Part shown: positions 5,003-6,201 of the stretch, piece by piece | Position numbering within the stretch: position 1 is the stretch's first letter | Layout: each line of letters starts with the position of its first letter | Assembly (NCBI GenBank): GCA_946623295.1 | Contig: CAMOQY010000088.1 | Coordinates: 1-6,201, forward strand | DNA length: 6,201 nt | Direction: 5' to 3' | DNA from: an uncultured Lachnospiraceae bacterium | GTDB taxonomy: Bacteria > Bacillota > Clostridia > Lachnospirales > Lachnospiraceae | Translations under genes and position numbers: made by a program | Notes under the pieces: model-generated | The model's input: the letters and a program-made list of their open reading frames with translations, nothing else | What the model was told of the DNA's origin: nothing | Database searches by the model: none

Positions 5003-5539
5003 GATCTTCAGTCGCCGAGATTGATTTCGGAAATATCCAGGTGGGTCATAGGCATCATCACTGCCGTGGCCCTTGCCGCTCTGCTTGTATGGTCATTCGG
5101 CGGAAGAGTCAGGATCGACGGCCATTCCATGACGCCGCTGCTCAGCGACGGGGAAACTGTCCTGATAAACAGGCTCGTTTACCGCTTCCACGATGTGGAA
5201 CGCTTTGACGTGGTCAGCTTTACATACGGTGACGGAGTAAGATCGGTAAAACGCGTCGTCGGCCTGCCCGGTGAGCGTGTCCGTATCACCGGCGGAAGCG
5301 TTTATATCGACGATGAGCTGATAGAATTTCCTTACGGAACGGCTGTCTATAATGTTGCCGGTATCGCCGAGGACACAGTACTCCTTTCGGACAATGAATA
5401 TTTTGTACTTGGGGATAACGGCGATTCCAGTGAGGACAGCCGTTTTCTGGCTGTCGGTACGGTGGAAGCAGGCAGCATCGAGGGCAGAGACTGGATGCGG
5501 ATCGCGCCGTTCAGCGAGATCGGATTTATAAACAGATGA
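5000..5539 (+). CDS. lepB: Type I signal peptidase (SPase I)
   Basis: This enzyme sits in the cytoplasmic membrane with its catalytic domain outside, and cuts signal peptides from exported proteins. The 179-residue product has one N-terminal membrane anchor (about 15-33, WVIGIITAVALAALLVWSF). The catalytic Ser43 follows in GHSMTP (41-46). Lys84, the general base, lies in VKRVVGLPGE (83-92). The closing box GDNGDSSEDSR (138-148) carries the conserved Asp and Arg. A single membrane anchor and short size match Gram-positive SipS-type enzymes rather than the longer E. coli type. The gene has its own promoter after the rplS terminator and overlaps rbgA by four bases (ATGA). Bacillota often have several signal peptidases, so a sip-type name would also be acceptable. 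Confidence 0.95.
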   Translation: MDLQSPRLISEISRWVIGIITAVALAALLVWSFGGRVRIDGHSMTPLLSDGETVLINRLVYRFHDVERFDVVSFTYGDGVRSVKRVVGLPGERVRITGGSVYIDDELIEFPYGTAVYNVAGIAEDTVLLSDNEYFVLGDNGDSSEDSRFLAVGTVEAGSIEGRDWMRIAPFSEIGFINR

Positions 5540-6201
5540 CAGAGATAAATACAAACAGCAAAATACTGAACTGGTATCCCGGCCATATGACAAAGGCCGT
5601 GCGCAGCATGAAGGAGGAACTGAAGCTCATTGATCTGGTCATAGAGCTTATCGACGCCAGAGTGCCGCTTTCCAGCCGCAATCCCGAGCTGGACAGCCTG
5701 AGCCGCGGCAAAGCGAGATTTCTCCTCATGACTAAGACAGATCTTGCCGATCCTCAGGCTACAGCCGCGTGGAGATCCTTTTTTAATTTCAAAGGCTTGA
5801 CGGTGCTGTGTACAGATGCCAGAAGCGGAAAGGACAGGGCGACGGTTGAAGAAAGCATCAGAGCCGCTCTCCGGGAAAAAACCGAGCGTGACAGAGCCCG
5901 CGGCATAATTAACCGCCCGCTGCGGGTAATGATTGCCGGAATACCCAATGTGGGAAAATCAACGCTCATCAATTCACTTGCGAAAAAAACTGCCGCAAAG
6001 ACGGGAGACCATCCCGGTGTCACCAAGGGAAATCAGTGGATCAATATCGGAAGAGGCATCGAGCTTTTGGACACGCCCGGTATACTCTGGCCTAAATTTG
6101 AGGATCCAATGGTGGGAGTCAGACTCGCTCTCATAGGTTCCATAAACGACAATATCATCGATCCCCAGGAGCTCGCGTGCGACGGCATAGCTTTTCTTGC
6201 C
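5536..6201 (+). CDS. rbgA: Ribosome biogenesis GTPase RbgA/YlqF (3' end missing)
   Basis: RbgA is a circularly permuted GTPase needed for late assembly of the 50S subunit in Bacillus subtilis. An uninterrupted frame of 222 codons runs to the window edge, so roughly the last 60 residues are absent (the B. subtilis protein has 282). Motifs appear in the permuted order. The N-terminal WYPGHMTKA (13-21) comes first, then G4 as TKTD (66-69), a G5-like TDARSGK (93-99), G1 GIPNVGKST (135-143), the G2 Thr in GVTKG (161-165), G3 DTPG (179-182) and GSINDNIIDPQELA (201-214). G4 is normally NKxD, so Thr66 replaces the usual Asn. The start ATG overlaps the lepB stop (ATGA), implying translational coupling. 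The distinctive WYPGHM start and motif order make the identification firm. Confidence 0.95.
   Translation, partial: MTEINTNSKILNWYPGHMTKAVRSMKEELKLIDLVIELIDARVPLSSRNPELDSLSRGKARFLLMTKTDLADPQATAAWRSFFNFKGLTVLCTDARSGKDRATVEESIRAALREKTERDRARGIINRPLRVMIAGIPNVGKSTLINSLAKKTAAKTGDHPGVTKGNQWINIGRGIELLDTPGILWPKFEDPMVGVRLALIGSINDNIIDPQELACDGIAFLA

Noticed and set aside
5933..6136. Open frame of 67 codons on the + strand
   Set aside because: It lies within rbgA in another frame; the rbgA frame carries the G1, G2 and G3 GTPase motifs across this very stretch.
1..6201. CRISPR array, transposon ends, phage genes, tRNA or rRNA genes
   Set aside because: No regularly spaced repeats, terminal inverted repeats flanking a transposase, phage-type genes, or cloverleaf/rRNA sequences were seen; coding density and gene order are ordinary chromosomal.

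Overview
The window is a stretch of chromosomal housekeeping DNA from a Gram-positive bacterium, most likely a member of the Clostridia (Bacillota) such as a Lachnospiraceae relative. The evidence is the gene order ylxM-ffh-rpsP-khpA-rimM-trmD-rplS-lepB-rbgA, which is typical of Bacillota, together with purine-rich GGAGG ribosome binding sites, an AddA-type recombination nuclease and an L19-type leader in front of rplS. Roughly half the bases are G or C. The species cannot be named from this sequence alone. Every complete gene reads on the + strand, and I see no insertion sequence, phage, tRNA, rRNA or CRISPR array.

Layout. Positions 1-378 hold the 3' end of addA, encoding the nuclease domain of the AddAB recombination helicase-nuclease. 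Positions 432-713 encode a 93-residue protein that I do not recognise. A strong sigma-A-type promoter (733-761), wrapped in inverted repeats, then starts the main unit: ylxM (816-1154), ffh (1167-2510), rpsP (2534-2776), khpA (2792-3019), a 100-bp gap with a long GC-rich hairpin, rimM (3120-3632) and trmD (3629-4309). A 238-bp non-coding stretch follows with a good promoter, a short terminator-like hairpin, a weaker second promoter and a probable L19 autoregulatory leader, all in front of rplS (4548-4892). A clear intrinsic terminator closes rplS. A new promoter (4945-4972) then drives lepB (5000-5539) and rbgA (5536 onward), and rbgA runs off the window edge.

Function. The genes bring together protein targeting and export (YlxM and Ffh of the signal recognition particle; LepB, which removes signal peptides), ribosome proteins (S16, L19), ribosome assembly (RimM for the 30S subunit, RbgA for the 50S), tRNA modification (TrmD) and an RNA-binding KH protein (KhpA). 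Tight spacing and two ATGA overlaps (rimM/trmD and lepB/rbgA) point to translational coupling.

I did not find a new biological system. The points that deserve a second look are regulatory (the nested repeats at the ylxM promoter, the hairpin before rimM, and the promoter/hairpin/leader stack before rplS), plus the unknown 93-residue protein and an unusual G4 motif (TKTD in place of NKxD) in RbgA.
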